A stretch of DNA of 64,000 nt from Streptomyces sp. CB02923 (GCF_001905005.1 NZ_LWKZ01000012.1:487061-551060), one strand, 5' to 3'; counted from the stretch's first letter, positions 17,910-27,114 are shown. Translations and numbers: made by a program. Notes: generated from the sequence alone by a model not told the origin.

Positions 17910-17975
17910 GGGCCGGAACGTACCGCAGCATCGGGCAGACTGGCGTCACGCGCACGGATGAGAGGGGCAGGCACG

Positions 17976-19190
17976 GTGAGCGCACACGATGTCCAGCGGA
18001 CCACGGGAAACGGTCCGGTCAGCCACGTCCCGCCGGGCCCCGCGCCCGCGCTCGACCCGCTGGCCGCCGTACGGGCCGACGGCGACCCGCCCACCGACGT
18101 CTACCTCACCGGCACGGTCTTCCTGGACATCATCTTCACCGGCCTGGACTCGGCACCGGTACGCGGCACGGAGTCCTGGGCGCGCGGCATGGGCTCCAGC
18201 CCCGGCGGCGTCGCCAACATGGCCACCGCACTGGCCCGCCTGGGCCTGCGCACCTCGCTCGCCGCGGCCTTCGGCGACGACATGTACGGCGAGTACTGCT
18301 GGGAGGCGCTGGAGCGCGGCGAGCACGTCGACCTGTCGCTGTCGCGCACCGTCGCGGGCTGGCACTCGCCGGTCACCGTCTCCATGGCGTACGAGGACGA
18401 GCGCACGATGGTCTCGCACGGCCACGAGGCACCCAGCGGCCCCGCCCGCACCGCCTTCGACGGCAAGCACGCGCCGGGCTGCCCGCCGCCGTCGCGGGCC
18501 TGCGTCGCCTCGCTGGAACCAGGCCGCCCCGAGGGCTGGCTCGGCTGCGCGGCCCAGCGCGGCAGCCGGATCTTCGCGGACGTGGGCTGGGACGACACCG
18601 GCCGCTGGGACCCGGCCGACCTCGCCGAACTGGAGCACTGCGAGGCCTTCCTGCCCAACGCGGAGGAGGCGATGCGCTACACCCGCCTGGACTGCCCGCG
18701 CGCCGCCGCCCGCAAGCTGGCCGACCTGGTGCCGATCGCCGTGGTCACGCTGGGTGCGGAGGGCGCGTACGCGGTCGACGGACGGACCGGCGAGACCGCC
18801 GAGGTACCCGCCATCGCGGTCGAGGCGATGGACCCGACCGGCGCGGGCGACGTCTTCGTGGCGGGCTTCGTCACGGGCTCGCTGGCCGGCTGGCCGCTGG
18901 CCGACCGGCTCGCCTTCGCGGGGCTGACCGCCGCGCTCTCCGTACAGGAGTTCGGGGGCTCGCTGTCCGCGCCGGGCTGGGCGGAGATCGCGGCCTGGTG
19001 GCAGCGGGTCGCGGAAGCGGCGGCGTACGGGCGGACGCCGGACGGCGGCGCCGCGTCGGCGGCCTGCGCCCGGGACGCGGCCGCGCTCCACCGCCGCTAC
19101 GCCTTCCTCGACGCGTTGCTGCCCGCCACGGACCGCACCTGGCCGCTCGCCCGGGCACTGCCGACACTCGGCTTCCGCCGCCCCGCGTGA
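17976..19190 (+). CDS. PfkB-family carbohydrate kinase
   Basis: A 404-residue ribokinase-fold (PfkB) kinase. The N-terminal glycine motif is SSPGGVANMATALARLG and the C-terminal catalytic motif is DPTGAGDVFVAGF, where the aspartate of GAGD is the base. The first 40 residues are an unstructured extension. GTG 17976 has an AGAGGGG site 8 nt upstream; ATG 17958 is an in-frame alternative. Its substrate is unknown, but divergence from the GH4 6-phospho-glycosidase suggests a shared sugar pathway. The stop codon lies inside the first unit of a 37-nt tandem repeat. Confidence 0.88.
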   Translation: MSAHDVQRTTGNGPVSHVPPGPAPALDPLAAVRADGDPPTDVYLTGTVFLDIIFTGLDSAPVRGTESWARGMGSSPGGVANMATALARLGLRTSLAAAFGDDMYGEYCWEALERGEHVDLSLSRTVAGWHSPVTVSMAYEDERTMVSHGHEAPSGPARTAFDGKHAPGCPPPSRACVASLEPGRPEGWLGCAAQRGSRIFADVGWDDTGRWDPADLAELEHCEAFLPNAEEAMRYTRLDCPRAAARKLADLVPIAVVTLGAEGAYAVDGRTGETAEVPAIAVEAMDPTGAGDVFVAGFVTGSLAGWPLADRLAFAGLTAALSVQEFGGSLSAPGWAEIAAWWQRVAEAAAYGRTPDGGAASAACARDAAALHRRYAFLDALLPATDRTWPLARALPTLGFRRPA

Positions 19191-19318
19191 ACGGCCGGTC
19201 GTACGAGTCCTCCGGCGCCCCGCGTGAACGGCCGGTCGTACGAGCCCTCCGCCGCCCCGCCTGAACGGCCGGCCACACGAGCCTTCCGGCGCCCCACGTG
19301 AACAGTCGGCCACACGCG
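19188..19318. repeat. 37-nt tandem repeat starting at the pfkB stop codon
   Basis: Units at 19188-19224, 19225-19261 and 19262-19298, plus a partial fourth from 19299, each begin TGAACGGCCGG and end in CGCCCCGCG-like sequence. The last bases of the kinase gene match the end of the unit, so the array grew from its 3' end. From 19319 to the phoH start I see no further clear element. Confidence 0.85.
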
Positions 19319-19494
19319 GAACACGGGACCATGAGCACCCCGTCACCGGAGGAACACGGGAACAGGGGAACGCCGGAAAAGGCTTCGGGCTTGTCAGTGC
19401 ACCGTCGTACCCTGGGTATCCCAAGGAGCCGAGCTGCCGGGCACCGCTCCCGCAGCGCAACGAATGGGGGATGAGCAGGCCAGAGAGCCGGCCC

Positions 19495-20508
19495 ATGACT
19501 CAGACACCTACACGACCGCAGGCGCACGCCCAGTTCACCGTCCCCGCCAAGCACCCGATGGTGACGGTCCTGGGGTCCGGAGACGCCCTGCTGCGGGTCA
19601 TCGAGAACGCCTTCCCGGCCACCGACATCCACGTACGGGGCAACGAGATCCGGGCGGTCGGCGACGCCGCGGAAGTCGCCCTCATCCAGCGCCTCTTCGA
19701 CGAGATGATGCTGGTACTGCGCACCGGCCAGCCGATGACCGAGGACGCGGTGGAGCGCTCCATCGCCATGCTGCGCTCGGCGGGCAACGGCGACGGCACG
19801 GCGAGCGAGACCCCCGCCGAGGTGCTCACCCAGAACATCCTGTCCAACCGCGGCCGCACGATCCGCCCCAAGACGCTGAACCAGAAGCGCTACGTCGACG
19901 CCATCGACCAGCACACGGTCGTCTTCGGCATCGGCCCCGCCGGCACGGGCAAGACCTACCTCGCCATGGCCAAGGCCGTCCAGGCCCTGCAGTCCAAGCA
20001 GGTCAACCGCATCATCCTGACCCGCCCCGCAGTCGAGGCCGGCGAACGCCTGGGCTTCCTCCCCGGCACCCTCTACGAAAAGATCGACCCGTACCTGCGC
20101 CCGCTGTACGACGCCCTGCACGACATGCTCGACCCGGACTCGATCCCGCGGCTGATGGCGGCGGGGACGATCGAGGTGGCGCCGCTTGCATATATGCGTG
20201 GGCGTACGCTTAATGACGCCTTCATCATCCTCGACGAGGCGCAGAACACCAGCCCCGAGCAGATGAAGATGTTCCTCACCCGGCTCGGCTTCGATTCGAA
20301 GATCGTCATTACCGGTGACATCACGCAGATCGACCTGCCGGGCGGTGGGACGAAGAGCGGGCTGCGGCAGGTGCAGGAGATTCTGGAGGGGCTGGACGAC
20401 GTGCACTTCTCGCGCCTCACCAGCCAGGACGTCGTCCGGCACAAGCTGGTCGGCCGTATTGTCGATGCGTACGAGAAGTACGACAGCCAAAACGGCCGGC
20501 GAACCTGA
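19495..20508 (+). CDS. phoH: PhoH-family ATPase (PhoH-like protein YbeZ)
   Basis: A 337-residue PhoH/YbeZ ATPase. The Walker A motif GIGPAGTGKTY is near residues 145-155; Walker B is FIILDEAQN followed by the conserved MKMFLTRLGFDSK segment and TGDITQIDLP. YbeZ works with the endoribonuclease YbeY in rRNA maturation and quality control, and ybeY follows 20 nt downstream. I chose ATG 19495 (MTQTPTRP) by similarity to Streptomyces PhoH; ATG 19471 is an alternative whose ribosome site would be too close. Confidence 0.94.
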   Translation: MTQTPTRPQAHAQFTVPAKHPMVTVLGSGDALLRVIENAFPATDIHVRGNEIRAVGDAAEVALIQRLFDEMMLVLRTGQPMTEDAVERSIAMLRSAGNGDGTASETPAEVLTQNILSNRGRTIRPKTLNQKRYVDAIDQHTVVFGIGPAGTGKTYLAMAKAVQALQSKQVNRIILTRPAVEAGERLGFLPGTLYEKIDPYLRPLYDALHDMLDPDSIPRLMAAGTIEVAPLAYMRGRTLNDAFIILDEAQNTSPEQMKMFLTRLGFDSKIVITGDITQIDLPGGGTKSGLRQVQEILEGLDDVHFSRLTSQDVVRHKLVGRIVDAYEKYDSQNGRRT

Positions 20509-20528
20509 GAAACGAGAAGCAGCACTAC

Positions 20529-21026
20529 ATGTCGATCGACGTCAACAACGAGTCCGGTACGGACATCGACGAGCAGGCGATCCTGGACGTCGCCCGCTAC
20601 GCCGTGGCCCGGATGCGCATCCACCCGCTCTCCGAGCTGTCGGTCATCGTCGTCGACGCCGACGCCATGGAGCAGCTCCACCTCCAGTGGATGGACCTGC
20701 CGGGGCCGACCGATGTCATGTCCTTCCCGATGGACGAGCTGCGTCCGCCGGCCAAGGACGACGAGGAGCCGCCGCAGGGGCTCCTCGGTGACATCGTGCT
20801 GTGCCCGGAGGTCGCCAAGAAGCAGGGTGAGGAGGCGCCGACCGGGCACAGCATGGACGAGGAGCTCCAGCTGCTGACGGTGCACGGCGTCCTGCACCTC
20901 CTCGGTTACGACCACGAGGAGCCCTCGGAGAAGGCCGAGATGTTCGGCCTCCAGGCGGCGATCATCGACGGCTGGCGCGCCGAGCGCGGGCTCACGGGCC
21001 CCTCCCCGGCCCCGACCGTCACCTGA
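20529..21026 (+). CDS. ybeY: Endoribonuclease YbeY
   Basis: A 165-residue YbeY, a single-strand endoribonuclease needed for 16S rRNA 3'-end processing and 70S ribosome quality control. The zinc motif HGVLHLLGYDH gives His119, His123 and His129; the upstream TDVMSFPMDE and GDIVLCPEVA are also conserved. It lies between phoH and a CBS-domain transporter-like gene, the usual bacterial arrangement. Confidence 0.97.
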   Translation: MSIDVNNESGTDIDEQAILDVARYAVARMRIHPLSELSVIVVDADAMEQLHLQWMDLPGPTDVMSFPMDELRPPAKDDEEPPQGLLGDIVLCPEVAKKQGEEAPTGHSMDEELQLLTVHGVLHLLGYDHEEPSEKAEMFGLQAAIIDGWRAERGLTGPSPAPTVT

Positions 21027-21040
21027 CGGCGGGAGATCCG

Positions 21041-22357
21041 GTGACCACCCAGCTGATCGCGGTCGCGGTCCTCCTCGTCGTCGTCGCGTGGCTCGCGGCC
21101 TGCGCCGAGGCGGGCCTCGCCCGCACGACCAGCTTCCGGGCCGAGGAGGCCGTACGGTCCGGGCGGCGCGGCAGCGCGAAACTGGCCGCCGTCGCCGCCG
21201 ACCCGGTCCGCTATCTCAACGTCGCGCTGCTGGTGCGCGTCGGCTGCGAGATGGCGGCCGGGGTGCTGGTGACGTACGCCTGCCTGCGCTCCTTCGAGCA
21301 GACCTGGCAGGCGCTGACCGTGGCCATCGCGGTGATGGTGCTGGTCTCGTACGTCGCGGTCGGCGTCTCGCCCCGCACCATCGGCCGCCAGCACCCGCTG
21401 AACACCGCCACCGCCGCGGCGTACGTGCTGCTGCCGCTGGCCCGGATCATGGGGCCGATCCCGCGGCTGCTGATCCTTCTGGGCAACGCGCTGACGCCGG
21501 GCAAGGGGTTCCGGCAGGGCCCCTTCGCCTCCGAGGCCGAACTGCGCTCGCTGGTCGACCTCGCGGAGAAGGAGTCGCTGATCGAGGACGAGGAGCGCCG
21601 GATGGTGCACTCCGTCTTCCAGCTCGGCGACACCCTCGTACGGGAGGTGATGGTGCCGCGTACGGACCTGATCTCGGTCGAGCGGTTCAAGACCATCCGC
21701 CAGGCGCTGACTCTCGCGCTGCGTTCCGGCTTCTCGCGTATCCCGGTGACCGGCGAGAACGAGGACGACGTCGTGGGCGTCGTGTATGTGAAGGACCTCG
21801 CCCGCAAGGTCCACATCAGCCGGGACGCCGAGACGGAGCTGGTCTCCACGGCGATGCGGCCCGCCGTCTTCGTGCCCGACACGAAGAACGCCGGTGACCT
21901 GCTGCGCGAGATGCAGCAGGACCGCAATCACGTCGCGGTCGTCATCGACGAGTACGGCGGTACGGCCGGCATCGTGACGATCGAGGACATCCTGGAGGAG
22001 ATCGTCGGCGAGATCACCGACGAGTACGACCGGGAGCTGCCGCCCGTCGAGGACCTGGGCGACGGCCGCTACCGCGTCACCGCCCGCCTGGACATCGGCG
22101 ACCTCGGCGAGCTGTACGGCTTCGCGGAGCTGGACGACGAGGACGTGGAGACGGTCGGCGGTCTGCTCGCCAAGCATCTGGGCCGGGTCCCGATCGCGGG
22201 CGCCACGGCCGAGATCGACCTCAGCGACAACGCCTCGGCCCTCTCGCCCAAGGCGCTGCGGCTGACCGCGGAGGCCCCGGCCGGACGCCGCAACAAGATC
22301 GTCACGGTGCTGTGCGAGCCGGTCAGCGGCGACGGGGAAGTATCCGGTCGGGACTGA
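21041..22357 (+). CDS. CBS-domain CorC/HlyC-family membrane protein
   Basis: A 438-residue CNNM/CorC-type protein: an N-terminal DUF21 domain with about four membrane segments (LIAVAVLLVVVAWLAACA at the start, then three more before residue 160), two CBS domains around residues 195-320 (VMVPRTDLISVE; IDEYGGTAGIVTIEDI), and a C-terminal CorC/HlyC domain. Family members are linked to magnesium or cobalt efflux and were once called hemolysins. GTG 21041 follows GGGAG 14 nt after ybeY. Its last 35 nt overlap the convergent MFS gene, suggesting the neighbour arrived later. Confidence 0.92.
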   Translation: MTTQLIAVAVLLVVVAWLAACAEAGLARTTSFRAEEAVRSGRRGSAKLAAVAADPVRYLNVALLVRVGCEMAAGVLVTYACLRSFEQTWQALTVAIAVMVLVSYVAVGVSPRTIGRQHPLNTATAAAYVLLPLARIMGPIPRLLILLGNALTPGKGFRQGPFASEAELRSLVDLAEKESLIEDEERRMVHSVFQLGDTLVREVMVPRTDLISVERFKTIRQALTLALRSGFSRIPVTGENEDDVVGVVYVKDLARKVHISRDAETELVSTAMRPAVFVPDTKNAGDLLREMQQDRNHVAVVIDEYGGTAGIVTIEDILEEIVGEITDEYDRELPPVEDLGDGRYRVTARLDIGDLGELYGFAELDDEDVETVGGLLAKHLGRVPIAGATAEIDLSDNASALSPKALRLTAEAPAGRRNKIVTVLCEPVSGDGEVSGRD

Positions 22358-23546
22358 CCGCGACGACGAGTCCGGCGAGCGCCGTGGTGGCCCCGGTGAC
22401 CACCACGGCGGGCCAGCCGCCGCCGGACCACGCCACCGTCCCCACCAGCGATCCGACGGCGATGCCGAGGAAACGCAGGGTGAAGTAGAGGGTGTTGAGG
22501 CGGCTGTGTACGGCGGGGTCGAGGCTGAACAGCGCCGTCTGCGAAGCGGCCTGGCCGCCCCAGACGCCGACGTCCAGCACGACCACGCCCGCCAGCAGCC
22601 ACCACAGTGAGCCGCCGCCCGGCAGCAGGAGCAGCCAGCCCGCGATCACCAGGCCGATGAGCGCGGCCAGCGCGCCGCGCCGCCCGAGCCGGTCGGCCAG
22701 CCGCCCGGCGTACGGCGAGGCCAGCGCGCTCGCCGCGGCCACCAGCCCGAACAGCCCGATCTCGGTCGACCCGTACCCGTACTCCCCTTCCAGCAGGAAC
22801 GTCAGCGTCGTCCAGAACGCGCCGAACGCGACACCGACCAGCGCGCCGGACACGGTGATCCGCCGGACCAGCGGATGGGCGGCGAACAGCCGCGGCAGCG
22901 AGGCGAGCGTGGCCCGGTACGGGGTGGGCGCGGCCGCCGGGACGCGGGGCAGGGCGCGGCGCAGGACGAGCATCGTCAGCAGCGTCAGGACGCAGGAGCA
23001 GCCGAAGACCGCCCGCCAGCCGACCTGCTCGGCCAGCGCCCCCGAGTACGCGCGGGACGCGAGCACCCCGACCAGCAGTCCGGCCTGCACGGTGCCGACG
23101 ACGCGGCCCCGGTTCGCGTCGCCGCCGCCCGCGGCCAGTGCCACGGCGAGCGGTGTGACGAACTGCGGTACGGGCGAGAGCAGGCCGACCGCGAAGCCGG
23201 CCACCACCAGCCACGTCACGGAGGGGGCCACGGCGCAGGCGGCGAGCGCGAGGGCGGAGGCCGTGCCGAGGCCGAGGATCAGCCGCCGCCGGTCGTGGCT
23301 GTCGCCCGCCGGGACCAGCAGCAGGATGCCTGCCGCGTAGCCGAGCTGGGTGGCGGTGGGCACCGCGCCGAGGACGTCCGGGGCCACGCCGAGCGAGTCG
23401 GCGGCGGCGCCCAGCAGCGGCTGGTTCAGATAGACGTTGGCGGCGGTCACGGCGCTGGTCGCGGCGAGCAGCAGCGCTGTCGGGCGGGTCAGCCCGGAGC
23501 GGGGCGGGCGGCCGGTGCGCGGGGGAGCGGAAGCGGGTTCGATCAC
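22323..23546 (-). CDS. MFS transporter
   Basis: A 407-residue 12-helix MFS permease of the drug:H+ (DHA1-like) type. The first helices read TALLLAATSAVTAANVYLNQP; the conserved loop between helices 2 and 3 is present as DSHDRRRL. GTG 23546 (VIEPASAPPRTG) gives the shortest start that keeps all helices; the open frame continues far upstream only as antisense shadow of the next pump. It is divergent from an AraC-type regulator that probably controls it. The 3' end overlaps the CBS-domain gene by 35 nt tail to tail. Confidence 0.85.
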   Translation of the reverse strand: MIEPASAPPRTGRPPRSGLTRPTALLLAATSAVTAANVYLNQPLLGAAADSLGVAPDVLGAVPTATQLGYAAGILLLVPAGDSHDRRRLILGLGTASALALAACAVAPSVTWLVVAGFAVGLLSPVPQFVTPLAVALAAGGGDANRGRVVGTVQAGLLVGVLASRAYSGALAEQVGWRAVFGCSCVLTLLTMLVLRRALPRVPAAAPTPYRATLASLPRLFAAHPLVRRITVSGALVGVAFGAFWTTLTFLLEGEYGYGSTEIGLFGLVAAASALASPYAGRLADRLGRRGALAALIGLVIAGWLLLLPGGGSLWWLLAGVVVLDVGVWGGQAASQTALFSLDPAVHSRLNTLYFTLRFLGIAVGSLVGTVAWSGGGWPAVVVTGATTALAGLVVAVSPDRILPRRR

Positions 23547-23636
23547 ATGACCCGACGCTAGGCCGGGGCCGTTGTGGCAGGCTTGTGCGGGAGTGCCAAC
23601 TTCTGTCGAGAACGTGCCAGGGGGCGAGGGGACGGT

Positions 23637-24422
23637 GTGCGGGCCGTGTACGGCAAGAGCGAGGACCGGGACGACTACCAGCACGTACCCAGGCCGGTCG
23701 CCGCGATGGCCCGCGACCTCCCGGACGGCCACCACATCCCCGGTCACCACCACCTCCGCGCCCAGCTGATCTACGGCACCACCGGCGCGATCACGGTCGC
23801 CACCGGGCACGGCGTGTGGGTGGTCCCCGCGACCCGCGGTGTGTGGGTGCCCGCCGGGCTCACCCACGCGATGACCTGCGCGGGCGCGGTCGCCATGCGC
23901 ACCCTCTACATCGAGCCGCAGTCCGCCTGGCGGCTGCCCGACGCCCCGACCGTCGTCTCGGTCTCCCCGCTGCTGCGCGAACTGATCGACGAGGCCACCC
24001 GGCTGCCGCTGGAGTACGACGTGGAGGGCCGCGACGGCACGGTGATGGCCCTCCTCCTCCACGAACTCGCCCCGCGCCCGGTACCGGCCCTGTACCTGCC
24101 CACCCCGGACGATCCCCGGCTCCAGGACCTGTGCGCGGCGATCCGGCGCAGCCCCGGCGACAGCTGGACGACCCCGTACGCCGCGGCCCACGCCCACCTG
24201 AGCGCGCGCAGCCTGCACCGCAGGTTCGGCGCCGCGACGGGGATGAGCCCGGCCCGCTGGGTGCAGCAGGCCAGGCTCGTCCACGCGGTCACCCTGCTGG
24301 CCAGGGGTACACCGGTCACCTCCGTCGCCACCGGCCTCGGCTATGCCACCCCCAGCGCCTTCACGGCGATGTTCCGGCGGGCGCTGGGCACCACTCCGTC
24401 GGCCTACTTCGAGGGCGCGTAG
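23637..24422 (+). CDS. AraC-family regulator with N-terminal cupin domain
   Basis: A 261-residue AraC/XylS regulator. Residues 1-130 form a cupin-like sensor domain (GHHIPGHHHLRAQL with possible metal-binding histidines), and the last 100 residues hold two helix-turn-helices, SARSLHRRFGAATGMSP and TSVATGLGYATPSAFTAMFR. It is divergent from the MFS gene at 23546, suggesting local control of that transporter. GTG 23637 follows GCGAGGGG. The gene ends overlapping the DHA2 pump by 19 nt tail to tail. Confidence 0.88.
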   Translation: MRAVYGKSEDRDDYQHVPRPVAAMARDLPDGHHIPGHHHLRAQLIYGTTGAITVATGHGVWVVPATRGVWVPAGLTHAMTCAGAVAMRTLYIEPQSAWRLPDAPTVVSVSPLLRELIDEATRLPLEYDVEGRDGTVMALLLHELAPRPVPALYLPTPDDPRLQDLCAAIRRSPGDSWTTPYAAAHAHLSARSLHRRFGAATGMSPARWVQQARLVHAVTLLARGTPVTSVATGLGYATPSAFTAMFRRALGTTPSAYFEGA

Positions 24423-25909
24423 TCCGCGCGGGTCCGGCGGGCGGCCCGGGAGAGGCCGACGGCGGCCAGCACCGCGATGACCGCGACGACGGCCGCGTCC
24501 GCGCCGAGCCCCAGCCTGATGCCGCCGAGCGTGGCGTCCGCGAAGCCCGCGCCGTCCTCGCGCAGGGCCGCGATCCGGCCCGACGCGAGGGCGCTCAGCA
24601 GCGGGATGCCGATGGTGATGCCGATCTGCTGGGAGCTGGTCACCAGGCCGGTGGCCAGGCCCTGTTCGGTGTCCGGCACCCCGGAGGTCACGATCACTCC
24701 GTACGAGACGATCGCCCACAGGTGCCCGAAGCAGGCGACCGTCATCGCGACCGCCGCGAGCCAGACGCCGGACGCGTCGGTGCCCATGCCCAGCAGCGCC
24801 GCGGTGAAGACGGCCTGCACCGCCAGCCCGGTGAGCAGGGTACGGCGGGCGCCGATCCGCCCGATGACCTTCGGCGCGACGACGCCGGAGAGCACCGCGA
24901 AGATCCCCTGCACGCCGAAGACCAGGCCGGTGAGGAAGGCGGAGAGGTGCAGCACCTCCTGGAGGTGGAGCGTCAGCAGGAAGACCACCGCGCTCATCAT
25001 CGAGAAGGTGACCAGGCCCGCCAGGTTGCCCCACGCCACCGTGGGGCGGCGCAGCATCGGCAGGGACACCAGCGGCTGGGCGGCCCGGGACTCCACGATC
25101 ACGAACGCGACGAGCAGGACGAGGCCGAGGACCAGCGCGACGGGCACGTCGGGGCGGCCGAAGCCCGCCTCGGCGGCCGTGGACAGCGCGTAGATCAGCG
25201 CGAGCAGACCGCCGGTCACGGTCACCGCGCCGGGCACGTCGATGCGGGGACGCGCGGGGTGCCTGGACTCGGTGAGCAGCGCCGGCGCGACGGCCAGCAC
25301 GGCGATCCCGGCCACGGCCAGCACGCCCATCGTCGAACGCCAGCCGAGCGAGTCGGTCAGCACACCGCCGAGGACCATGCCGATGGTGAAGCCCGTCGAG
25401 AGCAGGGTGCCGCTGATCCCGAGCGCGCGTTCGCGCTGCGGGCCCTCGGCGAACGTGGTGGTCAGCAGGGACATGCCGGTGGGCACGATGACCGCGGCCC
25501 CCAGCCCCTGCAGTGCCCGCCCGGCCAGGAACACGGCCGGGCTCCAGGCCAGCGCGGCCAGCAGGGAGGCCGCCGCGAAGAGGGCGAGCCCGGTGAGGAA
25601 GAGCCGGCGCCGCCCGTACAGGTCGGCGATCCGCCCGAACAGCAGCAGGAAACCGCCGGACGGCAGCGCGAACGCGGTGACCGCCCACTGGAGGTCGGCC
25701 TGCCCCATGCCCAGGTCCCGGCCGAGCACCGGCAGCGCCACGTTCAGGATCGAGAAGTCCAGCGCGACGATGAACTGCGCGGCGCAGAGCAGGAGAAGGA
25801 TCAGCTTGGCGCGGGCGGACATCCGCGCGGGGGCGGGCGGGGGCACCGGGGCGGAAGCGGGTGTGCCGGCGAGGGGAGCCGGGGAGGGCGGGAGTGTGTC
25901 GGTTGGCAT
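24404..25909 (-). CDS. DHA2-type MFS drug efflux transporter
   Basis: A 501-residue, 14-helix MFS pump of the DHA2/EmrB group. Key motifs are LDFSILNVALPVLGRDL in helix 1, GRIADLYGRRR in the helix 2-3 loop, and RALQGLGAAVIVPTGMSL in helix 5. ATG 25909 is the start; an Ala/Pro-rich 30-residue tail precedes the first helix. A 21-bp near-palindrome 50 nt upstream (25960-25980) recurs exactly in front of the MmyB-type regulator at 27195, so that regulator probably controls this pump. Substrate unknown. Confidence 0.9.
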   Translation of the reverse strand: MPTDTLPPSPAPLAGTPASAPVPPPAPARMSARAKLILLLLCAAQFIVALDFSILNVALPVLGRDLGMGQADLQWAVTAFALPSGGFLLLFGRIADLYGRRRLFLTGLALFAAASLLAALAWSPAVFLAGRALQGLGAAVIVPTGMSLLTTTFAEGPQRERALGISGTLLSTGFTIGMVLGGVLTDSLGWRSTMGVLAVAGIAVLAVAPALLTESRHPARPRIDVPGAVTVTGGLLALIYALSTAAEAGFGRPDVPVALVLGLVLLVAFVIVESRAAQPLVSLPMLRRPTVAWGNLAGLVTFSMMSAVVFLLTLHLQEVLHLSAFLTGLVFGVQGIFAVLSGVVAPKVIGRIGARRTLLTGLAVQAVFTAALLGMGTDASGVWLAAVAMTVACFGHLWAIVSYGVIVTSGVPDTEQGLATGLVTSSQQIGITIGIPLLSALASGRIAALREDGAGFADATLGGIRLGLGADAAVVAVIAVLAAVGLSRAARRTRADYAPSK

Positions 25910-25959
25910 ACGAGGAGCCTGCGGCTCACGAACACGGCGTGGGGAGCGGGAACTTATCG

Positions 25960-25980
25960 TGGTGTCCGGACCACCAGGCA
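25960..25980. promoter_or_regulatory. Operator-like near-palindrome, copy 1 (upstream of DHA2 pump)
   Basis: TGGTGTCCGGACCACCAGGC plus a final A at 25960-25980 recurs identically at 27115-27135. Inner symmetry is TGGTG...CACCA around TCCGGA. On the minus strand it lies just downstream of a perfect TTGACA hexamer (25988-25983), where RNA polymerase for the pump gene would bind, so it is a plausible regulatory site. No -10 at normal spacing is visible. Confidence 0.6.
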
Positions 25981-26056
25981 TGTGTCAAGGCATGACTTGC
26001 CCGAGTATTCCCGGAAGTTGCCGTAACTCGCTCTTATTTCAGGCTGTCCACCCACA

Positions 26057-26062
26057 TATAAT
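26057..26062 (+). promoter_or_regulatory. Possible -10 element of the FG-GAP gene
   Basis: TATAAT is a perfect -10 hexamer within an unusually AT-rich stretch (about 26013-26075) upstream of the FG-GAP gene. No convincing -35 lies 16-19 nt upstream, so either another factor assists or the match is chance. Confidence 0.35.
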
Positions 26063-26148
26063 GCTTATAAGCGGCCGGAAATGTCGAGGATGTGTAGACC
26101 GCACAGACCTCCTCCGGCGGCTCCTTCGACGACCCATGGGGGGACTTC

Positions 26149-27060
26149 ATGTCTCGCAAGAACGCGCGTACCGCCTGGACGGCAAGACTTCTCGCGGCGG
26201 GGGCCGCCGCCTCCGTCGCACTGGGGACTGCGGGGTCGGCGCAGGCTGCGGGGGGCGGGGTGAGCCCGGAGCTGCCGGGGCCCGAGAGCATCGTGGCCGC
26301 CGCGGACTATGACGGCGACGGCGTCGCTGACCTGTTCACCATGAGTCAGTCGGACCCCGACAACATGACCTCTCCTGACAACTTGTCGGTGCGCAAGGGG
26401 CACAAGGACGGCTCGTTCGACAGCCCTGCTCTCCTCGTCCGCAACTGGGACTTCGGCATGACGGCCGCTGCCGACTTCAACGGTGACGGCAAGACCGACC
26501 TCATCACCCGCGCCGACGACGGCCGTCTGTATCTTCTGGCCGGGAACAAGGACGGGGGCTTCGAGCCCAAGCACGCGGTCGCCGTCGGTGGTGACCTCAG
26601 CGACGATGTGATGGCCGGTGACTTCAACGGCGACGGCAAGGCCGATTTCGCGGTCCTGGACAGCTCACGGAACGGCATATACCTGTGGGCGGGCCATGGG
26701 GACGGTACCTTCGCCCCGGCCAAGAGGGCGGCCGAAATCGAGACCAAAACCGATGGCTTCAACGTGTTCGCAGCGGGTGACTTCAACGGCGACGGCATCA
26801 CCGACCTCGCCACGCACAAGCTGCACTCCGCCGACACCAGGCTCTTCCTCCTGACCGGTGACAAGAGCGGCGTCTTCGGCGCTCGTCAGGAGCTGATGAA
26901 CGATTTCCTCTACCAGTCCCTCGTCGCGGCCGACTTCGACGGTGACGGCAAGGACGACCTCCTGGCTCAGGGGTACATGCGTGGCGGCCCCGAGCTGCTG
27001 TGGAAGGGCAACGGGGACGGCACGTTCAAGCAGCCCACCGGACTGAGCTTCGGCCTGTGA
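26149..27060 (+). CDS. Secreted FG-GAP/VCBS repeat protein
   Basis: A 303-residue exported protein. Residues 1-35 form a signal peptide (RTAWTARLLAAGAAASVAL ... AQA). The rest is built of beta-propeller FG-GAP repeats, each with a calcium-binding DxDGDGxxD-like loop: DYDGDGVADLF, DFNGDGKTDLI, DFNGDGKADFA, DFNGDGITDLA and DFDGDGKDDLL. Five are visible, consistent with a small propeller. Streptomyces encodes many such proteins; functions include adhesion or carbohydrate binding but are mostly unknown. It sits between the DHA2 pump and its likely regulator, both carrying the same operator, suggesting it was inserted into that pair. Confidence 0.88.
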   Translation: MSRKNARTAWTARLLAAGAAASVALGTAGSAQAAGGGVSPELPGPESIVAAADYDGDGVADLFTMSQSDPDNMTSPDNLSVRKGHKDGSFDSPALLVRNWDFGMTAAADFNGDGKTDLITRADDGRLYLLAGNKDGGFEPKHAVAVGGDLSDDVMAGDFNGDGKADFAVLDSSRNGIYLWAGHGDGTFAPAKRAAEIETKTDGFNVFAAGDFNGDGITDLATHKLHSADTRLFLLTGDKSGVFGARQELMNDFLYQSLVAADFDGDGKDDLLAQGYMRGGPELLWKGNGDGTFKQPTGLSFGL

Positions 27061-27080
27061 TTCCCTGCTCCGGCAGGGAA
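27061..27080 (+). terminator. Hairpin terminator after the FG-GAP gene
   Basis: Perfect 8-bp stem (27061-27068 with 27073-27080) and a TCCG tetraloop begin immediately after the stop codon. There is no U-tract. Confidence 0.7.
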
Positions 27081-27114
27081 TGAGGAATACCCCGGGGACG
27101 GCCCCGCCTTGTCA

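Noticed and set aside
15981..17975. Upstream extension of the PfkB kinase frame
   Set aside because: It crosses the MBL and GH4 genes in another frame; the kinase begins at 17976 or 17958.
22323..25688. A 1121-codon minus-strand open frame treated as one protein
   Set aside because: Only the part from GTG 23546 to the stop is an MFS transporter; the upstream part is an antisense or shifted copy of the AraC and DHA2 genes.
23585..26026. An 813-codon plus-strand open frame
   Set aside because: Arg/Gly-rich translation without domains, opposite to the DHA2 pump.
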